A stretch of DNA of 64,000 nt from Sorex araneus (lineage: Eukaryota; Chordata; Mammalia; Eulipotyphla; Soricidae), in the NCBI RefSeq assembly GCF_027595985.1, contig NC_073313.1, positions 216,692,066-216,756,065 of the forward strand. The letters are read 5' to 3'. Position numbers and translations under genes: made by a program. Shown piece after piece: positions 51,201 through 55,933 of the stretch. Within the stretch, counting starts at the first letter, position 1. Each line of letters opens with the position of its first letter. The notes beneath the pieces were generated by a model. It had not been told where the DNA came from. It worked only from the letters and a program-made list of their open reading frames with translations, and did not search any database.

Positions 51201-54200
51201 GCAGCCAATCCAGTTTTGATCTCCAGCATCACATTTGGTTCCCCTGAGCCCTGCCAGCACTAATTCCTAAACACAGCCAAATGTGTCCCCAAAACTAAAT
51301 TCTGGGCCAGAGAGAGAAGAGCAAGTAAGGCACTTTCCTTGCACACAGCCAACCTGGGTTTGATCCCCTATAGCACATAGTTAATCCCCTTGCACTGCCG
51401 TTAGTGATTCCTGAACACTGAGGACTGCCAGATATGGCCACAGAACAGAAGCAGGATAGTAGACGAATAGTATAGTCTACTATACTACTACTTTCTGGAG
51501 AAAGTATCCTTTTTGATTATGGGCATACTCCGAAGAAGAACGAAGGGCTCTCACAGGGAGTGACTAGGGAATATAGGTAGTTAGCCTACAAGAGTAACAC
51601 GTCAGCATATCAGACCAGGGAAAGGAAGGGCTAGGGCAGAACTGACATGGCTTTGCTGTAAAGTCATGGTGTGGTAGCAGGAACAAGTTGGGTGGTTGGG
51701 GCTAAAATTTCTCAATTTTCTTGATAAGACTATTTGCTTAATGAAAAGGGATTAATTCATGTCTGATAGAAAGATTAAAAAGTACTATGAACTAGGAAGC
51801 AAGTCTGGCGCTCATATGTAGTAAAAGTATGTGCTAGGCATGTGTGGTCCCAGGTTTGACTCCTGAAACTACACACTCCTCCAGTACAGCGCTGCTGGAT
51901 GTAACTCGGGTGGCCCTCAGCCACCCAACCTCGGATCACTGTTGAGAATTCAGCACCTCTGCCTGCACCGTAGCCCCTATCAAAAAGCTTAACCAATTAA
52001 AATTTTCATTGGAAAAAAAGAATTTGGAAGCAGTCTTATGTGAATGTTCAAAATTTTTAAGTAACATCTTAATTTTCAGTATGTTGTTTTGTGGTTGCCA
52101 AACTAATTTATGCCAAGCGGAACCCAGACTGTTTGTTTCTCTTTTTCAGATGATTAAAGGAAAAGTAAAAGCTGGAAAAGTAGACTGTCAGGCTCATTCT
52201 CAGACATGCCAGAACGCCGGCATCAGAGCCTACCCAACTGTTAGATTTTATCCCTACGAAAGCACAAAGGTATGTCCAGGCTGTCCGCGCAGCGCCGTGC
52301 CTTAGGCAGCCAATGTTAATTTTAAATGAGCAATGTGTTCAGTTTTAGTTTTTTCTTCATTGGTCTTGATTTTTTTCATTGCCTAATATAACAGGTTTTT
52401 TAAAAGTATACCAAAGTCCTCTTAAAAGGGTTTTCTGATGGACAGTTGAATTGCCTTAAAACTTTAATGCATATAAATAGAAAAAACTAGTACTAGTAGT
52501 GATTTTCTATGGACTAGTAGAATTCAGGGTCATTTATTTTCTGTGAAGTTATATATTTCCTCTTACAGAATTAGTATGTGTTTTTAACTTTTTTCCAGGA
52601 AAGGGAAAAAATGTAAAATACTGTCATAAACCTTTTCAAATGGTCTTTGTCCTTAGCATATATTTGAGTCTTAGTTGTTTCTACCAGTAATTTTCAATCC
52701 ATTTGACAACTGAGGGTAGGCATTTGTCTGTGCACCAGTCTTTGGTCCAATCATGCTGGTAGGTGGCGGGATTCAGCATTTTTATAGACTGCACTGGCTT
52801 GCAGATCACCTGTCTACGTAATAAAAATTAGAGTTCCTTTGTTCCATCATTGAATTATTCTAAGATTTGATTTGTTCTAAACCAATGATTGTTTCAAAGG
52901 CACATTTGTCTTTTACAGTTTAGATGGCATTGAAGTTAGTCATGCATTTTTAAAGGGTTAATTTAATTTATATGTTCTCATGTCAACATCGTATTTATTC
53001 TGGGTAAATATGAGATAACTTTGCTTTTGCAGTATCACTCCCTTGAAGAAATCGGAGTTTTAAATACTTTAAGACTTGGAGCCAACTGACATTACAGTGG
53101 ATAGGGCATTTGTCTTGCACCTGGCTGACCTGCGATTGATCCCTAGCACCCACGTGGTCTGCAGAGTCTACCAAGAGTGATCCCTGAGCACAGAGCCAGG
53201 AGTGTGCTCTGAGCAGTGCTGGCTATGGCCCCCAAACAAAACTAATACTTAAAACTTTTAGGGATAGGGGCCGGAGCGATAGCACAGCGGGTAGGGCGTT
53301 TGCCTTGCACGTGGCCAACCCGGGTTCGATCCCCGGCATCCCATATGGTCCCCCAAGCACCGCCAGGAGTAATTCCTGAGTGCAAAGCCAGGAGTAACCC
53401 CTGAGCATCGCTGGGTGTGACCCAAAAAGCAAAAAAAAAAAAAAAAAACTTTTAGGGATATTTATTAAAATTTCTTAGATGAAAATGTTCAATCGATTTA
53501 ATAAGAGTTTTTCATTTTAGAGAAATATTTGGGGAGAGCATATAGATAACAGAGATGCAAAAGAAATTGCTGCCTTAATATATGAAAAATTGGAAAATCT
53601 TCAAAATCATGAAAAGAGAAATAAGGTAAGGACTAAATCTGAGCTGATTTTGGTAAACATTTGAATTTTTACTTGTATCCATAAATATAAAACATCAAAA
53701 ATATAGTAAAGTGGTTAGAAATTTTCCTTGTAGAAAAAAGTGGCAGTGAGTGTATTCAATAGACAGCAAAATTCGGACAAGTAAAACATTCAACAAAAAG
53801 CAGATGATCATGGACCTGAGGTAGTGCAGAGGTTAAGGCACAGTTAGGGCTGCAACAGTGATTCAAACCCAGTATGGGCCCCAAACAGAATCAGAAGCAT
53901 AGTCAGGTATAACCCTTGAATGTAGACTCAAGTATAGCCCCCCCAAAAAAAAATAAAAGAAATTTTTTTAAAGTGATTATGACCATAAATTACATTCTTC
54001 TCAGTTATATTAAGAAGCATTAACTCTTTAGAAATAAATGCACTGGAATATCATACCACATTTTGGATCGCCTACTGACTTCTGTTCTCAATAGTCAGAG
54101 TATGTTAGAATTCATATTCATCTTGGCCCTTCTTCAAACTTGCCATCTATAGAGAAATACACACCTCTCCTGATAAGACTTCAGGAGGCTGTTAATTTTT

Positions 54201-54804
54201 TTCCATTTTCTAAATCCATATGCTTCTAGGTCATCCTTAGAAATCGATTTTAAATGCTGGAATGTTTTCTGAGTGGAAAATTAATACGCTTCCTTACAAG
54301 GTTTCTTGGATTCTCTTTCTTCAAAGATGAGGCAAATGAGCAGCCTGGTCTCTGGGGTGGGCCAAAGATCTGACTTGACAGAGCCATCACAGAACTGCCT
54401 GCCCCAGTAGAAAATGGAAAGAAATAATTACAGATCTTGGTTTAAGTGAACACAATGTTTGCCTGTCTTTTGACTGTATTAGTATTGTCAAGATGTTTCT
54501 TTCAGAAATTTATCTTATCTCTGAAACAAAATTATTAATCATAAAGATATTTTAAGTAAAACTGTTTTACTAAAGACAGACTTTTGACAGTTTGTAAAAC
54601 TGTTTGGTATCTACCATGGATGGAAATGTAAGAACTATAAGGTGGTTTTTTTTTTTTTCATTATCATAGTTAGGCAACAAACGTTTCATTTGCAATTCTA
54701 TAATTATATTTGAAGGTAAATTTTGGATTTGTATTACTTTACCTTTTAATATTATAAACTCATGTCTCTTTCAATAACTTACATTATTATAGGATGAACT
54801 TTAA
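15833..54804 (+). CDS. DNAJC10: DNAJC10 (ERdj5), ER disulfide reductase and J-domain co-chaperone; complete coding sequence in 22 exons
   Basis: The spliced product is 794 residues; I recall 793 for human. A hydrophobic segment at about 17-31 directs ER entry. The J domain (about 35-100) has the BiP-activating HPD at 63-65. Thioredoxin motifs are CSHC 159-162, CPPC 481-484, CHPC 589-592 and CGPC 701-704, with redox-inactive thioredoxin-like segments at roughly 240-450. The protein ends in KDEL for ER retrieval. In the family, the J domain stimulates BiP ATPase while the CXXC sites reduce disulfides of misfolded glycoproteins passed on by EDEM1, aiding ER-associated degradation. The ATG at 15,833 (A at -3) aligns with the known start; an in-frame TTG upstream is not needed. 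All 21 coding introns are GT-AG, phases join without gaps, and no stop or frameshift occurs. One extra glycine (QGGGQ) relative to remembered human sequence shifts motif numbering by +1. Confidence 0.97.
16365..16492 (+). mobile_element. SOR-type SINE (type A), head-truncated
   Basis: 'gcgggtaaggcatttgcctt', 'cctgggttcagtccc' and 'aggaataaaccctgagcac', followed by an A-run. The first part of the head is missing. Confidence 0.75.
16715..16926 (-). mobile_element. SOR-type SINE (type A) with 19-bp target duplications
   Basis: The T-run complement, full body and head lie between perfect copies of tattgaagattctgggatt at 16,696-16,714 and 16,927-16,945. The head end carries a short internal duplication of 'actgtcactccaatc', giving a repeated head terminus. 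Confidence 0.95.
16946..17338 (+). pseudogene. Unrecognised coding-like block, possible retrocopy
   Basis: Two overlapping frames read like ordinary protein rather than repeat: one up to about 17,050 ([17 protein letters not shown]), then another, displaced by a frameshift, from about 17,060 to a TAA at 17,333-17,335 ([16 protein letters not shown], then [19 protein letters not shown]). The composition is hydrophilic and balanced, unlike the surrounding AT-rich intron. No introns, start codon or clear poly-A tail are seen. I cannot name the parent gene. It may be a 5'-truncated processed pseudogene, or chance. Confidence 0.4.
17723..17818 (+). mobile_element. SOR-type SINE fragment
   Basis: 'agtagcacattgggtaagg', 'cttgccttgtatgcagccagg' and 'ctgggtgtggccagaaac'. 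The central body is deleted. Confidence 0.65.
18328..18493 (+). CDS. DNAJC10: DNAJC10 coding exon 2
   Basis: Residues 69-123 plus the first base of Gly124: end of the J domain ([20 protein letters not shown]) and the Gly-rich linker with [12 protein letters not shown]. Acceptor ttttttaatag, donor ttttg|gtaaga. Confidence 0.95.
18494..19951. other. Intron after coding exon 2, unique
   Basis: AT-rich intron with no recognisable repeat or gene. A short (TA) run lies near 19,678. Confidence 0.5.
19952..20002 (+). CDS. DNAJC10: DNAJC10 coding exon 3
   Basis: A 51-base micro-exon covering residues 124-140 ([17 protein letters not shown]) and the first base of Asp141. It links the J domain to the first thioredoxin domain. 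Confidence 0.95.
20100..20275 (+). mobile_element. SOR-type SINE (type A), young, with target duplications
   Basis: Near-consensus copy bounded by perfect 19-bp duplications agaattagaattattttgg at 20,081-20,099 and 20,276-20,294. It starts with the head 'ggctggagcaatagcac' and ends with an A-run followed by GA repeats. Confidence 0.96.
20295..22054. other. Intron after coding exon 3
   Basis: Mostly AT-rich unique sequence. Only one recognisable insert, the SINE fragment at 21,762-21,862. Confidence 0.55.
21762..21862 (-). mobile_element. SOR-type SINE fragment
   Basis: 'ttttgttttgggggctactc', 'gtgatgccagggatctg', 'gtgcaaggcaagcat' and 'ctctactatatctacggcc' follow the order of the reverse-complement SINE, with the body shortened. 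Confidence 0.6.
22055..22137 (+). CDS. DNAJC10: DNAJC10 coding exon 4
   Basis: Residues 141 (part) to 168: first thioredoxin domain with the active-site CSHC at 159-162 ([15 protein letters not shown]). Ends ACG|gtatgt, phase 0. Confidence 0.95.
22230..22492 (-). mobile_element. Type B SINE
   Basis: Reverse complement with the tail complement 'cactatcactgtattactg', 'gctcatcgatttgtttgagtg', 'ttgccaggctctgctg' and the head complement 'gctatcactccagccc'. Confidence 0.88.
22631..22762 (+). CDS. DNAJC10: DNAJC10 coding exon 5
   Basis: Residues 169-212, the second half of the first thioredoxin fold, with the conserved cis-proline region ([15 protein letters not shown]). Acceptor tttctcacag, donor AATG|gtaagg. 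Confidence 0.95.
23269..23362 (+). CDS. DNAJC10: DNAJC10 coding exon 6
   Basis: Residues 213-243 and part of Gly244: end of the first thioredoxin domain ([19 protein letters not shown]) and the start of the redox-inactive region. Confidence 0.95.
23513..23628 (+). mobile_element. SOR-type SINE fragment
   Basis: 'gaggaatggagagatagctc' head and 'accactgggtgtggcctcc' end, with the middle deleted or diverged. Confidence 0.6.
23629..24432. other. Intron 3' part, unique
   Basis: No recognisable repeat or coding sequence. An A-run lies at about 24,163-24,175. Confidence 0.45.
24433..24510 (+). CDS. DNAJC10: DNAJC10 coding exon 7
   Basis: Residues 244-269 and part of Asp270 ([20 protein letters not shown]), first of the thioredoxin-like segments without a CXXC pair. 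Confidence 0.95.
24511..26197. other. Intron after coding exon 7
   Basis: AT-rich. It contains a likely old L1 tail on the - strand at about 25,560-25,680 ('agttgttcacaatagttc', 'catgcaccttcccaacacc') and a (GA)n run. The rest shows nothing I recognise. Confidence 0.5.
26077..26101. repeat. (GA)n microsatellite
   Basis: Uninterrupted GA dinucleotide run, preceded by a shorter GA run and a GT tract. Confidence 0.9.
26198..26241 (+). CDS. DNAJC10: DNAJC10 coding exon 8
   Basis: A 44-base exon: last two bases of Asp270 and residues 271-284 ([14 protein letters not shown]). The acceptor has an unbroken C-run (ttcccccccctctgtag). Confidence 0.95.
26600..26765 (+). mobile_element. SOR-type SINE (type A), diverged
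   Basis: 'ctggcaagagagatagtac', 'ggtttgattcctagcatccc' and 'agtcaggagtaagccctgag'. Confidence 0.78.
26801..26980 (+). mobile_element. SOR-type SINE (type A), young, with target duplications
   Basis: Near-consensus copy (head 'gggccagagcgatagcacag') between 13-bp duplications aagtaatattctt at 26,788-26,800 and 26,981-26,993. Confidence 0.95.
27110..27294 (-). mobile_element. SOR-type SINE (type A)
   Basis: 'gttttggggccacaccctg', 'tgctcgggggaccaaatgtg', 'ctccatgcagggcgagctc' and 'tctctggccc': a full-length but diverged reverse-complement copy. Confidence 0.75.
27405..27542 (+). CDS. DNAJC10: DNAJC10 coding exon 9
   Basis: Residues 285-330 ([20 protein letters not shown] ... AYFPPGATL). Thioredoxin-like fold without active-site pair. 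Phase 0 at both ends. Confidence 0.95.
27858..29088 (-). mobile_element. L1 LINE, 5'-truncated 1.2-kb copy with target duplications
   Basis: A T-run at the left, then 3' UTR and the C-terminal part of ORF2 in reverse complement. It is flanked by tggaggatactt at 27,846-27,857 and 29,089-29,100. It is the longest recent-looking L1 in this gene. It cannot encode a full ORF2 and so is inactive. Confidence 0.9.
29101..30149. other. Intron remainder before coding exon 10
   Basis: Includes an older L1 tail-like stretch on the - strand at about 29,340-29,720 ('tacaatacaattactttactg', 'gtgttcctacaccactc'). The rest is AT-rich and unrecognised. Confidence 0.5.
30150..30239 (+). CDS. DNAJC10: DNAJC10 coding exon 10
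   Basis: Residues 331-360 ([20 protein letters not shown]). Phase 0 on both sides, so skipping would keep frame. Confidence 0.95.
30663..30812 (+). mobile_element. SOR-type SINE (type A), diverged
   Basis: 'gggccaaagcaataatag', 'caggttcaatcccagg' and 'ctgaaccctgccagcag', with an A-run end. Confidence 0.7.
31055..31168 (+). CDS. DNAJC10: DNAJC10 coding exon 11
   Basis: Residues 361-398 ([20 protein letters not shown] ... LLKNEHIQ), start of the second inactive thioredoxin-like segment. Phase 0 at both ends. Confidence 0.95.
31268..31438 (+). mobile_element. SOR-type SINE (type A)
   Basis: Near-consensus copy 'ggggctggagagatagtacag' to 'cgggcatgacccagaaaaa'. The flanks taggttaa on each side suggest short target duplications (about 31,261-31,268 and 31,443-31,450). 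Confidence 0.92.
31600..33600 (-). mobile_element. Old L1 LINE ORF2 region, interrupted by a SINE
   Basis: Long diverged reverse-complement L1. Recognisable parts are 'gctgagtggtattcatttg', 'caatagacacttaggttg', 'atggctgtactaataaag', 'tttatggctttggttcttat', and a terminal region typical of mid-ORF2. Many stops are present. The SINE at 32,265-32,440 is nested in it. Confidence 0.7.
32265..32440 (-). mobile_element. SOR-type SINE (type A) nested in L1
   Basis: A T/G-rich lead, then 'ttggggtcacacctggcag' through 'gcaaggcaaccgccctac' to 'gtactattgcccag', the complement of the head. Confidence 0.88.
33665..33834 (+). mobile_element. Type B SINE, head-truncated
   Basis: Starts in 'cccaggttcaattcctccg' and carries the full type B body ('agcccggcaagctactgag', 'atatgccaaaaacagtaac', 'actggtgcccacttgagc'). 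Confidence 0.85.
33951..34065 (+). CDS. DNAJC10: DNAJC10 coding exon 12
   Basis: Residues 399-436 and part of Gly437 ([20 protein letters not shown] ... EYEIHHG). End of the redox-inactive region. Acceptor ttttcttcag. Confidence 0.95.
34610..34692 (+). mobile_element. SOR-type SINE fragment
   Basis: 'atgcagagagatagtacagg' and 'ggtaaggcacttacttgg', then a degenerate end. Head only. Confidence 0.5.
34971..35120 (+). mobile_element. SOR-type SINE (type A), diverged
   Basis: 'ggggccagagaagagtacag', 'gagttcagtccctggcacc' and 'aaagccaggagtgtaaaccc', with an A-tail. Confidence 0.75.
35240..36090 (+). mobile_element. L1-tailed composite element with internal repeats
   Basis: The 3' 300 bp is a standard L1 tail ('tgtattgcaaatcataatg', 'ggtggtgggaaatatacaat', 'gtctgtctcatgg'). 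The 5' 550 bp is not the ORF2 sequence found upstream of that tail in other copies. It instead contains two repeated blocks: agcccccagcagcc... at about 35,297 and 35,668, and the cttctggaagcaatggcag type at about 35,462 and 35,718. Confidence 0.65.
36148..36259. repeat. Inverted repeat enclosing a (GATA)n microsatellite
   Basis: aacccagttcagtttta at 36,148-36,164 is the exact reverse complement of 36,243-36,259. Between them lie about 13-14 GATA units (36,165-36,220) and a TA-rich stretch. Confidence 0.95.
36277..36497 (-). mobile_element. Type C SINE-like element, 5'-truncated
   Basis: 'gtttatcgatttacttgagcg', 'ctctgagattttagcagcc', 'attggaggctcttttcagg' and 'ggagcttgccaggctctcg'. The tail complement here is ACTGT-type rather than GAT triplets. 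Confidence 0.8.
36877..37125 (+). mobile_element. Type B SINE
   Basis: Complete copy: head 'ggctggagcaatagcacag', body 'ctctcagagagcccagc', 'ggcaaactacccgtggcg', 'cattactggtgcccactc', and a tail of 'gatgacagtggtgacattg'. Confidence 0.9.
37728..37855 (+). CDS. DNAJC10: DNAJC10 coding exon 13
   Basis: Residues 437 (part) to 479, ending ...WLVDFFAP: start of the second active thioredoxin domain. The intron falls immediately before its active-site tryptophan. Confidence 0.95.
38126..38242 (+). CDS. DNAJC10: DNAJC10 coding exon 14
   Basis: Residues 480-518, beginning WCPPC (CXXC at 481-484) and running to GLCNM. Both ends are phase 0, so exclusion would keep frame but delete an active site. Confidence 0.95.
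38810..38968 (-). mobile_element. SOR-type SINE (type A), diverged
   Basis: 'ggctctgtgctcagggatta', 'ggtggtgccagggattgagc' and 'gctagcaaggcagatgcc', ending 'ctctccagctcc'. Confidence 0.75.
39738..39878 (-). mobile_element. SOR-type SINE (type A), old
   Basis: 'ggctgggaccatacctgg', 'tggggctcaaaccagag' and 'agtctctagtcccc' keep the order of the reverse-complement SINE but are highly diverged. Confidence 0.5.
40925..41075 (-). mobile_element. SOR-type SINE (type A)
   Basis: 'ttttttcgggggcatcataa', 'attactcctggcggtgcac', 'gtgatgctggcgattgaac' and 'gtgctgtcactctggtccc'. Confidence 0.88.
41384..41485 (+). CDS. DNAJC10: DNAJC10 coding exon 15
   Basis: Residues 519-552 ([20 protein letters not shown] ... 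ILEFIE), with the cis-proline loop AYPT of the second active thioredoxin domain. Phase 0 on both sides. Confidence 0.95.
41643..41895 (-). mobile_element. Type B SINE
   Basis: Tail complement 'gcactgtagcactgtcttcc', 'tgctcgagcgggcaccac', 'gccacggggagcttgccagg', head complement 'gcgctatcactccagccc'. Close to consensus. Confidence 0.92.
42050..42240 (-). mobile_element. L1-like tail, old
   Basis: A T-run, then 'cttttattaattcaccatgtgg' and 'aaagttacaaagcgttcagg', a diverged reverse-complement L1 terminus. Confidence 0.5.
42395..43135 (+). mobile_element. Old L1, ORF2 end plus 3' UTR
   Basis: 'ccaccaattccacttcttg', 'ggaatactaaaccactac', 'tggatggaactggaggatat' (end of ORF2), then 'gacactggtggtgggaacag' and the terminal 'catggtgcctcaatttttaa'. 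A different 3' end from the young L1s, so an older subfamily. Confidence 0.75.
43140..43400 (-). mobile_element. Old L1 tail
   Basis: 'caaacatacaatattctag', 'ccacaccaagcaccagag' and 'ttgacagattctgctctg': an older reverse-complement L1 3' UTR, directly abutting the + strand L1. Confidence 0.55.
43401..44062. other. Intron, unique part before coding exon 16
   Basis: AT-rich. No repeat or coding sequence that I can support. Confidence 0.45.
44063..44218 (+). CDS. DNAJC10: DNAJC10 coding exon 16
   Basis: Residues 553-604: start of the third active thioredoxin domain with CHPC at 589-592 ([20 protein letters not shown]). Acceptor tattctctttag, donor CCGG|gtataa, phase 0. Confidence 0.95.
44219..45065. 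other. Intron after coding exon 16, unique
   Basis: Very AT-rich with no recognised repeat. Confidence 0.5.
45066..45199 (+). CDS. DNAJC10: DNAJC10 coding exon 17
   Basis: Residues 605-648 and two bases of His649 ([19 protein letters not shown] ... [13 protein letters not shown]), the cis-proline half of the third active domain. Confidence 0.95.
45370..45532 (+). mobile_element. SOR-type SINE (type A), diverged
   Basis: 'gaggctggagagagagcatag', 'gtgtttgacccccagaatc' and 'caccaggagtgatcactg', with an A-run end. An extra ~15 bp duplication of the B-box region is present. Confidence 0.78.
45890..46045 (-). mobile_element. SOR-type SINE (type A), old
   Basis: 'gtgttgggccatacatgg', 'gctattcctggctctaagc' and 'gcaatgccagggttctaaac' follow the reverse-complement order. 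Confidence 0.6.
46045..46260 (+). mobile_element. Old L1 tail
   Basis: 'aataacaaatgatcaaaggc', 'caacagagcctgaaagac' and 'acagtgc' match the same older 3' end seen at 50,760-50,935. Confidence 0.5.
46534..46692 (+). mobile_element. SOR-type SINE (type A), diverged
   Basis: 'aagccaaaaagatagtacag', 'tttgtttgatccttgatatc' and 'gagccagtagtaagtcctg'. The A-box to B-box interval is shortened. Confidence 0.65.
47159..47212 (+). CDS. DNAJC10: DNAJC10 coding exon 18
   Basis: A 54-base exon: end of His649, residues 650-666 and part of Gly667 ([17 protein letters not shown]). Only 205 bases of intron separate it from the next exon. Confidence 0.95.
47418..47565 (+). CDS. DNAJC10: DNAJC10 coding exon 19
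   Basis: Residues 667 (part) to 716: fourth active thioredoxin domain with CGPC at 701-704 ([20 protein letters not shown]). Confidence 0.95.
47626..48095 (-). mobile_element. Type C SINE-like element, fully delimited, 470 bp
   Basis: Flanked by perfect 15-bp duplications attagacaactcatt at 47,611-47,625 and 48,096-48,110, so both ends are fixed. On the - strand it starts with TGTGTGGGACCTGGGACTG and ends in a run of GAT triplets rather than poly-A. There is no SOR head. The body shares its 3' half with the type B SINEs. No ORF of note, so non-autonomous. Confidence 0.93.
48111..48855. other. Intron, unique part
   Basis: AT-rich and C/T-rich sequence with no repeat I recognise. Confidence 0.4.
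48858..49015 (+). mobile_element. SOR-type SINE (type A)
   Basis: 'gagctggagcgggtaggatg' shows a ~14-base deletion in the head, then a normal B-box region and body. Confidence 0.82.
49152..49332 (+). mobile_element. SOR-type SINE (type A)
   Basis: 'gggtcaaaaaaatagtacag', 'gggttcggcccctggcatcc', 'gagtaactcctgagcactg', with a (AAAT)n tail. Confidence 0.85.
50270..50644 (+). mobile_element. L1 insertion with 5' inversion and target duplications
   Basis: Perfect 11-bp duplications taagaaaagat at 50,259-50,269 and 50,645-50,655. The left ~95 bp is ORF2-end sequence in reverse complement (compare 62,015-62,085), and the right part from about 50,367 is forward L1 3' UTR. This is the twin-priming structure known for L1. 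Confidence 0.92.
50656..50940 (+). mobile_element. Old L1 3' end
   Basis: 'gatggaactggagggtatc' (ORF2 end), 'aataacaaatgaccagagg', and the old terminus 'gaattatagtgcctcagtt'. The L1 at 50,270-50,644 inserted at or inside its left part. Confidence 0.7.
51157..51300 (+). mobile_element. SOR-type SINE (type A), diverged
   Basis: 'agccagagagttaatccag', 'cttgccttgcatgcagcc' and 'tttgatctccagcatcac'. It abuts another copy in the same orientation. Confidence 0.78.
51303..51452 (+). mobile_element. SOR-type SINE (type A), diverged
   Basis: 'gggccagagagagaagagc', 'cttgcacacagccaacctgg' and 'gtgattcctgaacactg', with a degraded end. Confidence 0.75.
51453..52149. other. Intron end before coding exon 20
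   Basis: 51,790-51,980 may be a very old SINE (it has 'caggtttgactcctgaaac'), but the match is weak. The rest is unrecognised. Confidence 0.35.
52150..52269 (+). CDS. DNAJC10: DNAJC10 coding exon 20
   Basis: Residues 717-756 ([19 protein letters not shown] ... [14 protein letters not shown]), the cis-proline half of the fourth active domain. Phase 0 both ends. Confidence 0.95.
53078..53245 (+). mobile_element. SOR-type SINE (type A), diverged
   Basis: 'gacttggagccaactgac', 'attgatccctagcaccc' and 'agagccaggagtgtgctctg'. Confidence 0.78.
53267..53446 (+). mobile_element. SOR-type SINE (type A), young, with target duplications
   Basis: Essentially consensus copy ('ggggccggagcgatagcac' to an 18-base A-tail), flanked by aacttttagggata at 53,253-53,266 and 53,447-53,460. 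It lies only about 75 bp upstream of a coding exon. Confidence 0.96.
53521..53625 (+). CDS. DNAJC10: DNAJC10 coding exon 21
   Basis: Residues 757-791 ([20 protein letters not shown] ... EKRNK), the final helix and charged tail, ending with the lysine of KDEL. Phase 0. Confidence 0.95.
53812..53962 (+). mobile_element. SOR-type SINE (type A), old
   Basis: 'cctgaggtagtgcagagg', 'gtgattcaaacccagtatg' and 'tcaggtataacccttgaatg', then C- and A-runs. Confidence 0.6.
54793..54804 (+). CDS. DNAJC10: DNAJC10 terminal coding exon (DEL-stop)
   Basis: Only Asp-Glu-Leu and TAA are coded here. With Lys791 from the previous exon they form the KDEL retrieval signal. Acceptor attattatag. Confidence 0.93.
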   Translation, partial: DEL

Positions 54805-55930
54805 TGATGTTAAGGATGAAGAGAGAATTAAAAAGAAGTCCTCACAAATTACATCAGAAGATATCTTTAGACTGTTTCTTCATTCTTGATAAGAATAAAT
54901 GAACATTATCTTGGACTTTACTTGCACTGTTTGAGTTCTGTACAACATTGCTATAATGAAGGGTCTGTATACTTTTCTGTAAAAGGTGAGATCATAAATA
55001 TTTTATTTTGTTCCTGGCATAGTCTTAATTCTGTTTTGTTTACAGCCCTTCTTAGCTCAGGGCTATACAGAGAATGGCTGTAAGCCAAATTTAGTCCATG
55101 GGCCATTGGTTGCTGACCCCTGGAAATGATTAGACTGGCTGGCATGCATGTCTAAGATGTACGAAAAGATCTTCAGTATTTTTTAAGTTTTGTAGCTGGC
55201 CTGAGAAAAGCTAACTTAGTTTTAAGTCACCTGTTTCAGAAAAGAAATTCTGTAATTCTCTAGCCGTTCATTTCATTTTTTAAACATATAATGTGGCAAA
55301 ATTAACAGATAACCTTATTTTCATATTAATCATAGTGAAAAGATCCCCTTTTTCTTTTCAAAAGTTGAAAATTTATTTTTAATTTTATTATTAAAAAAAT
55401 GTGCAACATTAAATAAGTTTTATAGATTTCTACAGCTTCCAGAAATAAAAGGGAAAAAAGATATTTATACCAATTAATTGGGCATTGTATACCAAATACA
55501 TTGAGATTTTAGCATTCTATATTTTAAAAGTTTGTGCATTCATATATTTCCTGAATTGCTTTCATAAAAGTTTTCCTGGGATAGTAATTGATTTCTGAAG
55601 CATCGTTATGATATTCATGTTTTTGCCCTCTAGACATTCTGATTTGATGTGTATCCTTCACATACCTTTGCCTTTTACCTTCATGGTTGTAATTTTTCAC
55701 TCATGTCTAATCTCTGTATAATTCATGTAGGCAAAATAACTGCAAATTTGTATCACAGTAGTTCAAATAATACTATATTCCAATTTTTAGTTTATTCAAA
55801 AACTACTTTTTAATGTAAGTACTGCCATATCAACTGAAGTTATTTTTGTAAGAAAAATACATAAATCTAAGAATTTGACATTTGCATTTTTCAGTTGTAT
55901 TGATTAGAAATAATCCAAGCTTTTCATAAA
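54805..55930 (+). other. DNAJC10: 3' UTR region of DNAJC10 (end uncertain)
   Basis: Follows the stop codon. AATAAA occurs at 54,894-54,899 and 55,444-55,449, among others, and the sequence does not show which one is used. A DNA transposon relic lies inside. Confidence 0.5.
54960..55125. mobile_element. Ancient hAT-type DNA transposon relic
   Basis: 'gtatacttttctgtaaaagg', 'cataaatattttattttg' and the terminal 'ggttgctgacccctgg' resemble the ends of an old mammalian hAT non-autonomous element (the type ending in tgccgacccctg). I do not commit to a family name. Confidence 0.55.
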
Positions 55931-55933
55931 ACC

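Larger units (their letters stand above)
52270..53520. other. Intron after coding exon 20
   Basis: 52,270-53,070 is unrecognised apart from a possible old DNA-transposon stretch near 52,690-52,810. Two SINEs in tandem follow. Confidence 0.45.
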
